The notes beneath the pieces were generated by a model. The model was not told where the DNA came from. It was given only the letters and a program-made list of their open reading frames with translations, and searched no databases. Made by a program: the position numbers and the translations under genes. Below are positions 11,119 to 21,615 of a DNA stretch of 64,000 nucleotides, piece by piece. Origin of the DNA: an uncultured bacterium (lineage in GTDB: Bacteria; Desulfobacterota; Binatia; UBA1149; CAITLU01); contig CAITLU010000057.1 of NCBI GenBank assembly GCA_903893315.1, forward strand, positions 1-64,000, read 5' to 3'. The first letter of the stretch is position 1. The number at the start of each line of letters is the position of its first letter.

Positions 11119-12939
11119 TCAGTGGAAATCGCGAATCACTTCCAGAAACGTCTCCCCGTAGGCCTCCAGCTTCTTCTCTCCGACGCCGCTGATGCAGGCC
11201 ATCAGCCCGAGCGTGGCCGGCTTCACGCCCGCCATCTCGACCAGCGTGCGGTCGTGGAAGATCACGTATGGCGGCACGCCGCGCTCGCGAGCCAGTTCGA
11301 GACGCTTGGCTTTGAGTGCGGCGAACAGGTCGCGATCAGGCTCGGCACCGAGCACGGCGTCGATCGAGCGCCCTTTCTGCGTCTTCTTCCTGCCCGCCGC
11401 CGCAGCCGGTTTTCGCTCGCGACGCAGACGCACCGGCAGCTCGCCGCGCAGCACCGGCCAGGCTTCCTGCGCCAGACGCAGACCACCGTGCTCGACTTCC
11501 ACATCGACCAGACCCGCCGCGACCAATTGACGATAGACGCTGGTCCACTCACGGGCATCGAGCTCGCTGCCGATACCGAACGTCGACACGACGTCGTGGC
11601 CGTTGGACTTCACCTTGGGATCGTCTGCGCCGATCAGCACCGTGGCGAGGTAAGCCGCGCCGAAGCGCTGTCCGGTGCGGTAGATGTTCGACAGCGCTTT
11701 TTGTGCGACCACGCTGCCGTCATAGCAGTCGACCGGTTGCAGACAGGTGTCGCAGTTGCCGCAGCCGCCGGCGTGAGTCTCTCCGAAGTAGCGCAGCAAC
11801 ACCGCACGGCGGCACTCGCCGCTCTCGCAGTAACCGAGCAGCGCGTTCAGCTTGACGTTCTCGACACGCTTGCGCTCGGGCGGCGACTCTGAGCGCTCCA
11901 CCAGCCCGCGGATCCCGACGACATCGCCGTAGCCGTAACACATCCACGCGTCGGCGGGCAGGCCGTCGCGGCCAGCGCGGCCGGTCTCCTGATAGTAGGC
12001 CTCCAGACTCTTGGGCAGGTCCAGATGCGCGACGAAGCGCACGTCGGGCTTGTCGATGCCCATGCCGAACGCGATCGTGGCCACCATCACCACGCCGTCC
12101 TCACGCAGAAAGCGTTGCTGGTTGGCGCTGCGCACCGAGTTGTCGAGCCCGGCGTGGTAAGGCAGCGCCTGAATCCCGCGAGCGACCAGCCAATCTGCGG
12201 TCTGATCCACCTTGCGCCTGCTCATGCAGTAGACGATGCCGCTCTCACCGTCGTGGCGGGAGGCCAGAAACGCGCCGAGCTGGCGGCGGCCGTCGATCTT
12301 GTCGACGACTTCGTAACGGATGTTGGGCCGATCAAAACCGGCGATGAAGACGGACGCACCTGCCAGACCGAGCTGTTCGATGATCTCGCGCCGCGTCGGT
12401 TCGTCGGCGGTGGCGGTCAGCGCGATGCGAGGAACGCCGGGAAAACGCGCGGCCAGCACCCCGAGCCCGCGATACTCGGGACGAAAATCGTGGCCCCACT
12501 GGCTGACACAGTGAGCTTCGTCGATCGCGAACAGCGCGATCCTGGTTCGTTCGAGACACTCCAGGAAAGAGTCGGTGACCAGACGCTCCGGCGCCACATA
12601 GACGAGGTCGAGACGCCCCGCCGTCATGTCTTCGATAACGCGCCAGGCCTGGGCCGGAGCCAGCGACGAGTTCACCGCCGCGGCGCGCACGCCCGCTTCG
12701 CGCAGCGCTGCGACCTGGTCCTGCATCAGCGCGATCAGCGGCGAGACTACGATCGCGACACCGTCACGCACCAGCGCCGGGATCTGGTAGCACAGCGACT
12801 TGCCGCCGCCGGTCGGCATCAGCACCAGCGCGTCACCGCCGCCGCACACGTGCTCGACGATGGGTTGCTGCAGACCACGGAACTCGCCGTAGCCGAAGAC
12901 CTCGCGAAGTATCGTCTTCGGATCGCGCTCTGCCAGCAT
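11119..12939 (-). CDS. recQ: ATP-dependent DNA helicase RecQ
   Basis: 606 residues, standard bacterial RecQ length. Walker A is MPTGGGKS at about 41-48. The Walker B DEAH box is at 140-143, followed by the RecQ signature [13 protein letters not shown]. Later come motif [12 protein letters not shown], the Zn-binding cysteines (CESGEC, then CGNCDTC), the winged RQC domain, and a C-terminal HRDC domain ending [15 protein letters not shown]. It unwinds DNA 3'-5' in recombination and fork repair. It is divergent from the carboxylase gene and convergent with the nitronate monooxygenase gene. Confidence 0.96.
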   Translation of the reverse strand: MLAERDPKTILREVFGYGEFRGLQQPIVEHVCGGGDALVLMPTGGGKSLCYQIPALVRDGVAIVVSPLIALMQDQVAALREAGVRAAAVNSSLAPAQAWRVIEDMTAGRLDLVYVAPERLVTDSFLECLERTRIALFAIDEAHCVSQWGHDFRPEYRGLGVLAARFPGVPRIALTATADEPTRREIIEQLGLAGASVFIAGFDRPNIRYEVVDKIDGRRQLGAFLASRHDGESGIVYCMSRRKVDQTADWLVARGIQALPYHAGLDNSVRSANQQRFLREDGVVMVATIAFGMGIDKPDVRFVAHLDLPKSLEAYYQETGRAGRDGLPADAWMCYGYGDVVGIRGLVERSESPPERKRVENVKLNALLGYCESGECRRAVLLRYFGETHAGGCGNCDTCLQPVDCYDGSVVAQKALSNIYRTGQRFGAAYLATVLIGADDPKVKSNGHDVVSTFGIGSELDAREWTSVYRQLVAAGLVDVEVEHGGLRLAQEAWPVLRGELPVRLRRERKPAAAAGRKKTQKGRSIDAVLGAEPDRDLFAALKAKRLELARERGVPPYVIFHDRTLVEMAGVKPATLGLMACISGVGEKKLEAYGETFLEVIRDFH

Positions 12940-13240
12940 CGAAGGTTCCTTGTCCTGGTCGAGAACGCGGCTCGGACACCGTCGCAGCGCAGTCGATCAC
13001 GGCCGCGGCCGACCCGGCGCGCACCATCGAGCGGATCTCGCGGCGCCCATGGATGGAGCAGGCAGGCCGGACAAGCAACAACTCGACAACCAGATGCAGG
13101 CGCACGAGACATCGGGCTCGGCCGCGGCCCGCCTTCGCAGACCGCACCGCGACGCCTCGACGTTGCGCAACTTGCGCGGGCGCCGTATCACGCGCTGGCG
13201 CCGCCGCTAAAGAACGCGATCGCGCCGCGCCGTGAGGACC
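12940..13240. other. intergenic region between divergent recQ and carboxylase genes
   Basis: About 300 bases separate the two divergent starts. All six frames give Arg/Ala-rich, low-information translations, and I see no conserved small protein, RNA or clear hairpin. It should hold two divergent promoters, but no convincing -35/-10 pair stands out in this GC-rich sequence. Confidence 0.4.
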
Positions 13241-16200
13241 ATGACCCAAGCAAAAAAACCCGAGTCCCTGCTGGTCGCCAACCGCGGCGAGGTCGCCGTC
13301 CGGATCTTGCGCGCCGCCGCCGAGGCAGGCCTGCGCACCGTGGCGGTATTCTCCGACGATGACGCCCGCTCTCTTCACGTGGCCAAGGCCGATCAGGCCG
13401 AGGCGCTGGGCGCGGCCGGGCCCAAAGCCTACCTCGATGCCGCACGCATCGTGCAGATCGCCAGCGAGACCGGCTGTGACGCTCTTCACCCGGGCTACGG
13501 CTTCCTGGCGGAGAACGCCGACTTCGCCAGACTCTGCGCCAAGGCCGGCATCGTCTTTGTTGGCCCTTGCCCCGAAACCCTCGAACTGTTCGGCGACAAG
13601 GCCAAAGCAAGAGCCCTGGCCACGCGCTGCGGCGTGCCGGTGCTGCCCGGAAGCGACGGCGCCACGACGCTCGAAGGCGCTCACGAGTTCTTCGCTTCCC
13701 TCGGCAAGAACCCCGCGATGATGATCAAGGCCCTGGCCGGCGGCGGCGGACGCGGGATGCGCGCCGTCACTTCGGCGGCGCAGATCGACGAGGCCTTCGA
13801 GCGTTGTCGCTCCGAAGCCAAAGCGGCGTTCGGCAACGGCGAGTTGTATGTCGAACGCCTGCTGCTGCGTGCACGCCACATCGAAGTGCAGATCGTCGGC
13901 GACGGGACCGGCGCGGTCAGCCACCTCGGAGAGCGCGAGTGCAGCATCCAGCGCCGCAACCAGAAGATCGTCGAGATCGCGCCCAGCCCGACACTGTCGC
14001 GGCGCCTTCGCGAAAGACTCACGTCGGCAGCGGTGCGGCTTGCCGAAGAGGTTCGCTACAGCGGACTGGGGACCTTCGAGTTTCTGGTCGAGACCGGACA
14101 CGGCACCGGGACAACCGGCGCCGACTGCGACGAAGACAGCGGCTTCGCATTCATCGAAGCCAACCCGCGCCTTCAGGTCGAACACACCGTCACCGAAGCG
14201 GTCACGGGACTCGACCTGGTCGCGATCCAGCTTCGGATCGCCGGCGGAGCGTGGTTGGCCGACCTCGGCCTTTCGCAAGGCGAGATACCTGCTCCTCGCG
14301 GCTTTGCGATGCAGGCCCGCGTCAACATGGAAACCATCGGCGCCGATGCAGGTGTGCGGCCGAGCGGAGGCACGCTGTCCGTGTTCGAGCCTCCGTCGGG
14401 CCACGGCGTGCGCGTCGATTCGTTCGGCTACGCTGGATACACCACCAGTCCGGCTTTCGATTCGCTGCTCGCCAAGGTCGTCACGCACAGCGCATCGCAC
14501 GAGTTCGCCGACGTGGTCGCCAAGACCTACCGCGCGCTGTGCGAATTTCGCATCGAAGGACTGACGACCAATCTCGGCTTCCTGCAAAGCCTGCTGCGCC
14601 ACGGCGACGTGATCGCCAACCGTGTCTACACACGCTTCGTCGATGACCACGTCGGCGCACTGCTCGCACAGGACGCGGTCGCGCATCGCCGGATGTTCTT
14701 CGCAGACGCCGGCGCGGCAGCGACTGCGCCGACGCGTGCGGCTGCGGCCGGCGCAGCGAATGCCTCGGGACTTGCCGGCGCCAGGATCAACAGCGCCGAC
14801 CCGCTGGCGGTGCTCAAACACGGCAAGGCCGGCGCGGCGCGCAGCCCTTCGGCACCTGCGCAGAGCGACGCTCATTCGACTGCGGCGCCGAACTTCGACG
14901 GCCCTGCCGGCGCCGTCGTCGTAAGCGCACCGCTGCAAGGCACCGTCGTCGCCATTACGGTGGCCGAAGGCGACGCCGTGCGCCGCGGCGCCCAGTTGCT
15001 GGTGATGGAAGCGATGAAGATGGAGCACGTGATAACCGCCGAAGTCAGCGGCACCGTGTGCCGTCTCGGTGTCGTCGCTGGCGACACCGTATTCGAAGGC
15101 CACCCGCTGGTGTTTCTCGAAGAAGGTGAAGTCGCCGAGGCCGGCGTCGAGAACACGGTGCAGGTCGATCCGACCCGCATCCGTCCGGATCTAGCCGAAT
15201 CGATCGAGCGCCACGCCTTCGGCATGGATGCGCAGCGCCCCGAAGCGGTGGCCCGCAGACGCAAGACCGGGCAACGCACCGCGCGCGAAAACATCGACGA
15301 CCTGTGCGACGAGGGAACGCTTGCCGAGTACGGAGCGTTGACCATCGCCGCACAGCGGCACCGCCGCGACCTCGACGACCTGATCCGCCGCACGCCGGGT
15401 GACGGCATGATCTGCGGTATCGCGCGCGTAAACGGCGCTCTGTTTCCCGACGAGCGCGCCCAGTGCATGGTGATGTCGTACGACTACACGGTACTGGCCG
15501 GCACCCAGGGCATGCTCAACCATCGCAAGAAGGACCGCATGTTCGAGATCGCACGCGAGCAGCGTCTGCCGGTGGTCATCCTGACCGAAGGCGGCGGTGG
15601 ACGCCCCGGCGACACCGACGCGCCTGGTGTGGCGGGCCTTGATTGCCTGGCTTTCCAGTACTTCGGCAAGCTTTCGGGCCTGGTGCCGCTGGTCGGCATC
15701 AACTCCGGCTACTGTTTCGCAGGCAATGCCGCACTGCTGGGCTGCTGCGACGTCATCATCGCCACCGAAAACTCGAGCATCGGCATGGGCGGCCCGGCAA
15801 TGATCGAAGGCGGCGGACTCGGCGTCTTCCATCCCAAAGAGGTCGGCCCGGTACCCGCGCAGATTGCCAGCGGCGTGATCGACATCGCGGTCAAGGATGA
15901 AGCCGCGGCAGTGGCGGTCGCCAAGCGCTACCTCGCGTATTTCCAAGGTGCTACCAGCGACTGGAGCTGCGCCGACCAGCGGCTTCTGCGCGCCGCGATT
16001 CCGGAGAACCGGCTGCGCATCTACGACGTGCGCAGCGTGATCGAGACGCTGTCCGACACCGGCTCGGTGCTCGAACTGAGACGCGGCTTCGGCCCCGGCA
16101 TGGTCACCGCTCTGGCGCGCATCGAGGGACGCCCGGTCGGCATCATCGCCAACAACCCTTCACATCTGGCCGGAGCGATCGACCCCGACGGCGCCGACAA

Positions 16201-16735
16201 GGCCGCGCGCTTCATGCAGCTGTGCGACAGCTTCGATCTGCCGTTGCTGTTCCTGTGCGATACGCCCGGAATCATGGTCGGACCCGAAGTCGAAACGCGC
16301 GCGATGGTGCGTCACGCGGCACGGATGTTCGTGGTCGGCGCCAGTCTGAGCGTGCCGTTCTTCACCATCGTCCTGCGCAAGGGCTACGGCCTCGGCGCAC
16401 AGGCGATGGCCGGCGGAAGTTTTCACGCACCGCTGTTCACGGTCGCATGGCCGACCGGCGAGTTCGGCGGCATGGGCCTCGAAGGCGCGGTAAAACTCGG
16501 CTTTCAGAAAGAACTCACCGCCATCGAAGACACCACCGCGCGCAAGGAACTTTTCGACGCGATGGTCGCGCACGCCTACGAGATCGGCAAGGCGGTCAAC
16601 ATGGCGAGTCACTTCGAGATCGACGACGTCATCGACCCGATGGATTCGCGGCGGCGTATCGTTACCGCGCTGCGTTCGGCGCCCAAGCCGCCGCCTCGCA
16701 GCGGCAAGAAACGGCCCTGCGTGGACGCCTGGTAG
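13241..16735 (+). CDS. single-chain multidomain acyl-CoA carboxylase (biotin carboxylase-BCCP-carboxyltransferase)
   Basis: 1164 residues holding all three activities of a biotin-dependent carboxylase. The biotin carboxylase (about 1-450) starts ESLLVANRGEVAVRI and contains ATP-grasp GGGGRGMRAV and EANPRLQVEHTVTE. The BCCP domain at about 560-640 has the biotinylation site VMEAMKMEHVI, with target Lys593. Two carboxyltransferase crotonase-like halves run from about 680 to 1150, including DTPGIMVGPEVE. This order and size match single-chain long-chain acyl-CoA carboxylases described from mycobacteria, rather than split AccABCD. The substrate (acetyl, propionyl or longer) cannot be read from sequence. 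GTG 13232 is an alternative start; GAGGA lies unusually close to ATG 13241. The stop is 4 bases before rapA. Confidence 0.88.
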   Translation: MTQAKKPESLLVANRGEVAVRILRAAAEAGLRTVAVFSDDDARSLHVAKADQAEALGAAGPKAYLDAARIVQIASETGCDALHPGYGFLAENADFARLCAKAGIVFVGPCPETLELFGDKAKARALATRCGVPVLPGSDGATTLEGAHEFFASLGKNPAMMIKALAGGGGRGMRAVTSAAQIDEAFERCRSEAKAAFGNGELYVERLLLRARHIEVQIVGDGTGAVSHLGERECSIQRRNQKIVEIAPSPTLSRRLRERLTSAAVRLAEEVRYSGLGTFEFLVETGHGTGTTGADCDEDSGFAFIEANPRLQVEHTVTEAVTGLDLVAIQLRIAGGAWLADLGLSQGEIPAPRGFAMQARVNMETIGADAGVRPSGGTLSVFEPPSGHGVRVDSFGYAGYTTSPAFDSLLAKVVTHSASHEFADVVAKTYRALCEFRIEGLTTNLGFLQSLLRHGDVIANRVYTRFVDDHVGALLAQDAVAHRRMFFADAGAAATAPTRAAAAGAANASGLAGARINSADPLAVLKHGKAGAARSPSAPAQSDAHSTAAPNFDGPAGAVVVSAPLQGTVVAITVAEGDAVRRGAQLLVMEAMKMEHVITAEVSGTVCRLGVVAGDTVFEGHPLVFLEEGEVAEAGVENTVQVDPTRIRPDLAESIERHAFGMDAQRPEAVARRRKTGQRTARENIDDLCDEGTLAEYGALTIAAQRHRRDLDDLIRRTPGDGMICGIARVNGALFPDERAQCMVMSYDYTVLAGTQGMLNHRKKDRMFEIAREQRLPVVILTEGGGGRPGDTDAPGVAGLDCLAFQYFGKLSGLVPLVGINSGYCFAGNAALLGCCDVIIATENSSIGMGGPAMIEGGGLGVFHPKEVGPVPAQIASGVIDIAVKDEAAAVAVAKRYLAYFQGATSDWSCADQRLLRAAIPENRLRIYDVRSVIETLSDTGSVLELRRGFGPGMVTALARIEGRPVGIIANNPSHLAGAIDPDGADKAARFMQLCDSFDLPLLFLCDTPGIMVGPEVETRAMVRHAARMFVVGASLSVPFFTIVLRKGYGLGAQAMAGGSFHAPLFTVAWPTGEFGGMGLEGAVKLGFQKELTAIEDTTARKELFDAMVAHAYEIGKAVNMASHFEIDDVIDPMDSRRRIVTALRSAPKPPPRSGKKRPCVDAW

Positions 16736-16739
16736 ATAG

Positions 16740-19718
16740 ATGTCGTCAAAAGCTTCCTCGCCCTCGTCTTCGATCACGCGCGGCCAGCGCTGGATGAGCG
16801 ACGCCGAACCCGAACTCGGCCTCGGCATCGTCATTTCGATCGATGAACGCAGCGTCGTTCTGGCTTTCGCCAGCGCCGGCGAGACGCGGCGCTACGCGCT
16901 GCGTTCGGCGCCTCTGCGCCGCGTGCGCTTTGCCGCCGGCGACACCGTGACCGACGACCAGGGCCGCCGTCACCGCATCGAACGCGTCCACGAACGCGAC
17001 GGGCTGCTGGTCTACGCCAGCGCCGACGCGGAAATTGCCGAAGCGATGATCTCCGATCAGGTCGCTCTGACGAGCCCTTCGCAGCGACTCATCGGCGGTC
17101 GCGTCGATGCGCCAGCCAAGTTCGATCTGCGGATGGAAACTCTCGAGCGCCTTCACGCAATGCGTAAGTCGCCGCTGCGCGGCTTCGTCGGCCCTCGCGT
17201 GGAACTGCTGCCCCACCAGTTCTTCATCGCTTCCGAGGTCACCGCGAGGCTCGCGCCTCGAGTGCTGCTGGCCGACGAAACCGGACTCGGCAAGACGATC
17301 GAAGCGGGTCTGGTGCTGAGCCGCCTGCTGCTCAGCGGCCGTGCCTCGCGTGTGCTGGTACTGGTTCCCGAATCGCTCGTCCATCAGTGGCTGGTCGAAT
17401 TACGTCGGCGCTTCCAGCTTCGTTTTTCGATCTACGACGAAGCACGCTGCAAGGAAATCGAGAAGAGCGACCCCGGCGACAACCCGTTTCTGCAAGCTCA
17501 ACTCGTACTGGCCGGGCTGCCATTGGTAGCCGAGTCACCGCAGCGAACCTGGCAGGCCGGCGAGGCCGGTTGGGATCTGGTCGTCGTCGATGAAGCGCAT
17601 CACTTGCAGTGGACCCGCCGTCACGCCAGCGCCCAGTACCAGGCGGTCGAAGCGATCGCCGGACGAGCCGTCGGCTTGATGCTGATCACCGCCACGCCGC
17701 AGCAACTCGGCGAGGAAGGCCACTTCGCGCGCCTGCGGCTTCTCGATCCCGACCGCTACGACGATTTCGACAGATGGATCCGCGAGGCCGGCGACTACCG
17801 CGAAGTGGCGGCGATCGCGCGAGAACTGATCGCCGGCAACGCACTGGAGGAACACGCGCTGCAGCGACTCGCCGAATTCCTGGGCGTGCCAATCGACGAA
17901 GTCACGCAGCGCTGCGCCGACGCCGCGCAGAGGAGCCGCCTTCTCGAAGACCTGATCGACCGCCACGGGCCCGGCCGCGTGATGTTCCGCAACACCCGCG
18001 TGGCCGTTGCCGGGTTCCCCGACCGGCGCCTGCACCGCATCGCCCTGCAACCGCCGACCGGCGACGAGGCGTGGGCGCGCCGTCTTCACCAAGAAATCGA
18101 GGCCGATCTGTGCACCGACATCCCCGCGGTTTCTTCCACGAGTTTTCTGGACGACGACGCGGAATCATCGGCCGAAACATCCGCCGAATTTTCCGCCTCG
18201 GCGTCGACGCCGCTCTACGATCTAGCCGCTGATGCACGCATCGTCTGGTTGGTGGAACTGCTCTCGGCGCCCGAGCCGGCCAAGGTGCTGGTCCTGTGCC
18301 GCAGCGCCGCCAAGGCACAGGCGATCAAGGCCGCGGTCGAGCGGCGCATCAACGTCACGACCGCGCTCTTCCACGAAGACTTGACGTTGGTGCAGCGTGA
18401 CCGCAACGCCGCGTGGTTCGCGCAGCCCGACGGCGCGCGACTGCTGATCTGCTCGGAACTCGGCAGCGAAGGGCGCAACTTCCAGCATGCCCAGAACCTG
18501 GTGATGTTCGACCTGCCTGCGGATCCCGATCTCGTAGAGCAACGCATCGGCCGCCTCGACCGCATCGGCCAACGCGGCCTCGTCCACATACACGTCCCAG
18601 CGGTCGTCGGCAGCGGCCTCGAGGTACTGGCACGCTGGCACGACGAAGGCGTCGATGCTTTCCGCCGCCCGACTCTGGCTGCGCTGCCGCTGCTGGAGCG
18701 CTTTGGAGAAACGGTAAAGGAGCTGGCCCTGCGAGCGGGAAGTGCGCATGAAGTCGCCGGGCTCGGCGAACAGGAACAAGCAGAACTGCGCGCTCTGGTG
18801 AGCGAGACGCAGCAGACCGCGCGCTCGCTGGCGGCCCGCGTCGAGGAAGGCCGCGACCGTCTGCTGGAGATGGCGTCGCTGCGCCGTGACGTCGCCGCCG
18901 TCGTGGTAGACGGCGTACGCGCCCAGGACAAGGACGAAGAACTCGACGACTACCTGCTGCGGCTGCTCGAGCACTTCGGCGTCTACGCGGAAGAACTCGG
19001 CGTGCGCACCTACCTGCTGAATCCGGATGCAGCCGCGAGTCCCGATTTCCCGAGTCTGCAGCGCGGCGAAACCGGGCTTACCTTCGACCGCGCGGTCGCA
19101 CTGGTGCGCGAAGACCTCGAGTTCATGACCTGCGATCACCCGCTGCTCGGCGACGCGATGGAACTGCTGCTGGCGTCAGAGAGCGGCAACGCCGTGTTCG
19201 CGGTGATCGACGGCGACGGCGGCCCTCCTCGACTTCTGCTCGAAGCGGTCTTCGTGCTGGAATCGGTAGCGCCTCCGCGTCTGCACGTCGATCGTTTCCT
19301 GCCGCCCACGCCGATCCGCGTGGTCGTTGATCAGCATCGAGCCGATTCAAAGATCGCGACATCCAAAGGCGCGGAACTGCACCCTGGACGTGGCCGCTGG
19401 TTGATCGACAAACAGTCGGTGCTCGGCCCCGCAGTGGCGAAGATGACGGCCCGGTGCGAGGCACTGGCGGAAATCCGCGCCGCGAAATTGCGCACCGAGG
19501 CCCGCACGCAGATGGCGCGACGGCTGGGTGACGAACTCAAGCGTCTGCGAGGTCTGGCCGCGATCAACGACCACATCCGCGCCGACGAAGAGCGCGCGAT
19601 GGAGGCCGAACTCGAAGAGCTCGGCCTCGCCATCGACGCCGCCAGGCTAAGACCAGATGCCCTGCGCCTGGTCTGGCAGGGTCCGTCGCGCGACGGTGTT
19701 CCGGTCACCACGCGCTGA
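16740..19718 (+). CDS. rapA: RapA-like Swi2/Snf2 ATPase, RNA polymerase recycling factor
   Basis: 992 residues, close to E. coli RapA (968). The N-terminal Tudor-like region begins GQRWMSDAEPELGLGIV, a RapA hallmark, and is followed by a second beta domain. The Snf2 helicase core has Walker A DETGLGKT (about 180-187), the DEAHH box (about 284-288), and a C-terminal lobe with EQRIGRLDRIGQRG. A long helical C-terminus completes it. RapA binds RNA polymerase and helps recycle it after termination. It starts only 4 bases after the carboxylase stop, so the two are probably co-transcribed, an unexpected functional pairing. Confidence 0.92.
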   Translation: MSSKASSPSSSITRGQRWMSDAEPELGLGIVISIDERSVVLAFASAGETRRYALRSAPLRRVRFAAGDTVTDDQGRRHRIERVHERDGLLVYASADAEIAEAMISDQVALTSPSQRLIGGRVDAPAKFDLRMETLERLHAMRKSPLRGFVGPRVELLPHQFFIASEVTARLAPRVLLADETGLGKTIEAGLVLSRLLLSGRASRVLVLVPESLVHQWLVELRRRFQLRFSIYDEARCKEIEKSDPGDNPFLQAQLVLAGLPLVAESPQRTWQAGEAGWDLVVVDEAHHLQWTRRHASAQYQAVEAIAGRAVGLMLITATPQQLGEEGHFARLRLLDPDRYDDFDRWIREAGDYREVAAIARELIAGNALEEHALQRLAEFLGVPIDEVTQRCADAAQRSRLLEDLIDRHGPGRVMFRNTRVAVAGFPDRRLHRIALQPPTGDEAWARRLHQEIEADLCTDIPAVSSTSFLDDDAESSAETSAEFSASASTPLYDLAADARIVWLVELLSAPEPAKVLVLCRSAAKAQAIKAAVERRINVTTALFHEDLTLVQRDRNAAWFAQPDGARLLICSELGSEGRNFQHAQNLVMFDLPADPDLVEQRIGRLDRIGQRGLVHIHVPAVVGSGLEVLARWHDEGVDAFRRPTLAALPLLERFGETVKELALRAGSAHEVAGLGEQEQAELRALVSETQQTARSLAARVEEGRDRLLEMASLRRDVAAVVVDGVRAQDKDEELDDYLLRLLEHFGVYAEELGVRTYLLNPDAAASPDFPSLQRGETGLTFDRAVALVREDLEFMTCDHPLLGDAMELLLASESGNAVFAVIDGDGGPPRLLLEAVFVLESVAPPRLHVDRFLPPTPIRVVVDQHRADSKIATSKGAELHPGRGRWLIDKQSVLGPAVAKMTARCEALAEIRAAKLRTEARTQMARRLGDELKRLRGLAAINDHIRADEERAMEAELEELGLAIDAARLRPDALRLVWQGPSRDGVPVTTR

Positions 19719-19730
19719 CGCAGACTTGCG

Positions 19731-20222
19731 TCAGCGGTTGACCTTGATCAGTTCAACTTCGAACACCAGCGTCGCATCGGCCGGAATCGTCGGCGGCATC
19801 CCACGCGGCCCGTAACCGAGTTTCGAAGGAATGGTGAAGCGGAACTTCGCGCCTTCCTTCATCAGTTGCAGGCCTTCGGTCCAGCCCGCGATCACGCGAT
19901 TGAGCGGAAACGTGGCCGGTTGTCCGCGTTTGTAGGAGCTGTCGAATTCGGTCCCGTTGGTCAGCGTTCCACGGTAGTGGACCGTGACGCTGTCGGTCGC
20001 CGTCGGAGAAGCGCCGCTCCCTTCCATCAGAACCTCGTACTGCAACCCGCTCGCGGTCGTTACCACCTTGCCAACCTCCCTTGCCTCTACGTCGGGCGTC
20101 TTGGCTTCCTTCTTGGTTTCCTGCATCGCCAAAGCCGGCTTCGCACTTTCACTGCCTTTGTTGCAGCCCGCACCGGCGGCCAGAACGAGCGCCATCACGA
20201 TCATGGTTGTTGGGATTCTCAT
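19731..20222 (-). CDS. FKBP-type peptidyl-prolyl isomerase lipoprotein
   Basis: 163 residues. The signal peptide ends in lipobox LAAGAGC with Cys20, so it is predicted to be a membrane-anchored periplasmic lipoprotein. The FKBP domain (about 58-162) shows SGLQYEVLMEGSGA, VHYRGTLTNGTEFDSS, RVIAGWTEGLQLMKEG and LGYGPRGMPPTIPADATLVFEVEL. These include the conserved active-site Tyr, Phe, Asp, Val, Ile and Trp positions. A charged linker, KKEAKTPDVEAREVGKVV, separates the anchor from the domain. The role is periplasmic folding of proline-containing proteins. It is convergent with rapA, with 12 bases between the stops. Confidence 0.92.
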   Translation of the reverse strand: MRIPTTMIVMALVLAAGAGCNKGSESAKPALAMQETKKEAKTPDVEAREVGKVVTTASGLQYEVLMEGSGASPTATDSVTVHYRGTLTNGTEFDSSYKRGQPATFPLNRVIAGWTEGLQLMKEGAKFRFTIPSKLGYGPRGMPPTIPADATLVFEVELIKVNR

Positions 20223-20493
20223 GCCATCAACTCCTGGGTTCGGTTAAATGCCGCAGGCAGGGCCGCGGCTCGGTCATTCCCACTGCGGTTCTGGAACATC
20301 GGCACAGCCGATGCCAACCCGCGTCCAACCAGCGCAACCGGGTCAGCAGGTTCGCGACCGGCAAGCGACTCGACCCGGTGCACTCAAGAACGAGACGCCT
20401 CGTTGACCACGGACCCATTGCCCAGTCACTCCCGGAATTGGCATCCGACCGGGTTTTGGTCGATAAATATTCTCTCATCTCGCATATCAGCAC

Positions 20494-21615
20494 ATGGACA
20501 GCACGATAATCGCTCCCGGCGCCGCACAACCGGTGACTACGAGAATCTCCGGCGACCCGAAACTCCCGGTCGCGGTCGTAATTCCCGCTTACCGTCCCAA
20601 TCGAACGGTGGTCGAAGTCGCGCAGGCCCTGCTCGGCCGTGGCATCGCGTCGATCGTCGTCATCGATGACGGAAGCGGCCCCGATTTTCGGCCCATCTTC
20701 GACGAACTCCTGCTGCTCGATTCGGTCCGGGTCCTGCGGCACGCGGTTAACCTCGGCAAGGGAGCCGCCCTGAAGACCGCCATGAACAACGTCCTGGCCG
20801 CGGACGACGAGTTGATCGGCGTCGTCACCGCCGATGCCGACGGCCAGCATCACCCCGACGACATCGTCGCCGTCTGCACGCGATTTGCCGCGGAACCGGA
20901 GGCGCTGGTTCTGGGGGCGCGCACTTTCGTCGGACAGATCCCGCTGCGCAGCCGCATCGGCAACAGCATGACGCGTCATGTCATGCGTCTGGTGCTGGGA
21001 CAGAAGTTGACCGATACCCAAACCGGCCTGCGCGGGATTCCCCGATCTTTGATAATGCGGCTGCTCAAGGTCCCCGCCGCGGGCTACGACTTCGAGCTCG
21101 AGATGCTCGTCGCCGCGAAGCACCAGGGCATTGCCGTCGTCGAACAGCCCATCCGTACGATCTACGAGCCCGGCAACCCCACGTCGCACTTCCAGCCCCT
21201 GCGCGACTCGATGCGCATCTACTTCGTCCTGCTGCGCTTCAGCATGATCTCGCTGCTCACTGCCGTCATCGACAACTCGATTTTCTACCTCGTCTTCCAC
21301 CTCACCGGCATGATCCTCGGAGCGCAGCTGCTGGCGCGCACAGCCGCCGTGCTGTTCAACTACCGGTCGGTACGACGTGCGGTGTTCTTCTCGGATGAAA
21401 CTCACGGGGTCCTGCTGCCGCGCTACTTGATGCTCGTCGGGGCCAACGCGATAGTGTCCTACAGCGGTATCCGCCTTCTTTCGACGGTCACGCCGCTCGG
21501 CGTTTTCCCCGCCAAGCTGCTGATCGAGGCCGTGCTGTTCATCGCGAACTTCGCCATCCAGCGGGATTTCATCTTCACTCACCGCCGCACCGCCGACAGC
21601 CAGACCAAAGCATGA
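20494..21615 (+). CDS. polyprenyl-phosphate glycosyltransferase: GT2 domain fused to GtrA-like membrane domain
   Basis: 373 residues. The GT2 (DPM1/DPG synthase-like) domain at about 25-240 has VVIPAYRPN, IDDGSG, the metal-binding DADGQ (Asp114, Asp116) and DTQTGLRGIP. The C-terminal ~130 residues contain four membrane segments of GtrA type (SMISLLTAVIDNSIFYLVF onward). Enzymes with this layout move mannose or glucose from a nucleotide sugar to polyprenyl phosphate and help flip the product. Its stop overlaps the start of the TMTC-like gene (ATGA), which would be the user of the lipid-linked sugar. The 270 bases upstream contain an AT-rich patch, GATAAATATT, a possible promoter; no ribosome-binding site is obvious. 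Confidence 0.85.
   Translation: MDSTIIAPGAAQPVTTRISGDPKLPVAVVIPAYRPNRTVVEVAQALLGRGIASIVVIDDGSGPDFRPIFDELLLLDSVRVLRHAVNLGKGAALKTAMNNVLAADDELIGVVTADADGQHHPDDIVAVCTRFAAEPEALVLGARTFVGQIPLRSRIGNSMTRHVMRLVLGQKLTDTQTGLRGIPRSLIMRLLKVPAAGYDFELEMLVAAKHQGIAVVEQPIRTIYEPGNPTSHFQPLRDSMRIYFVLLRFSMISLLTAVIDNSIFYLVFHLTGMILGAQLLARTAAVLFNYRSVRRAVFFSDETHGVLLPRYLMLVGANAIVSYSGIRLLSTVTPLGVFPAKLLIEAVLFIANFAIQRDFIFTHRRTADSQTKA

Noticed and set aside
12833-15103. 756-codon minus-strand frame across the recQ-carboxylase gap and biotin carboxylase
   Set aside because: No domain features. It overlaps strongly supported biotin carboxylase on the other strand and crosses the recQ start.
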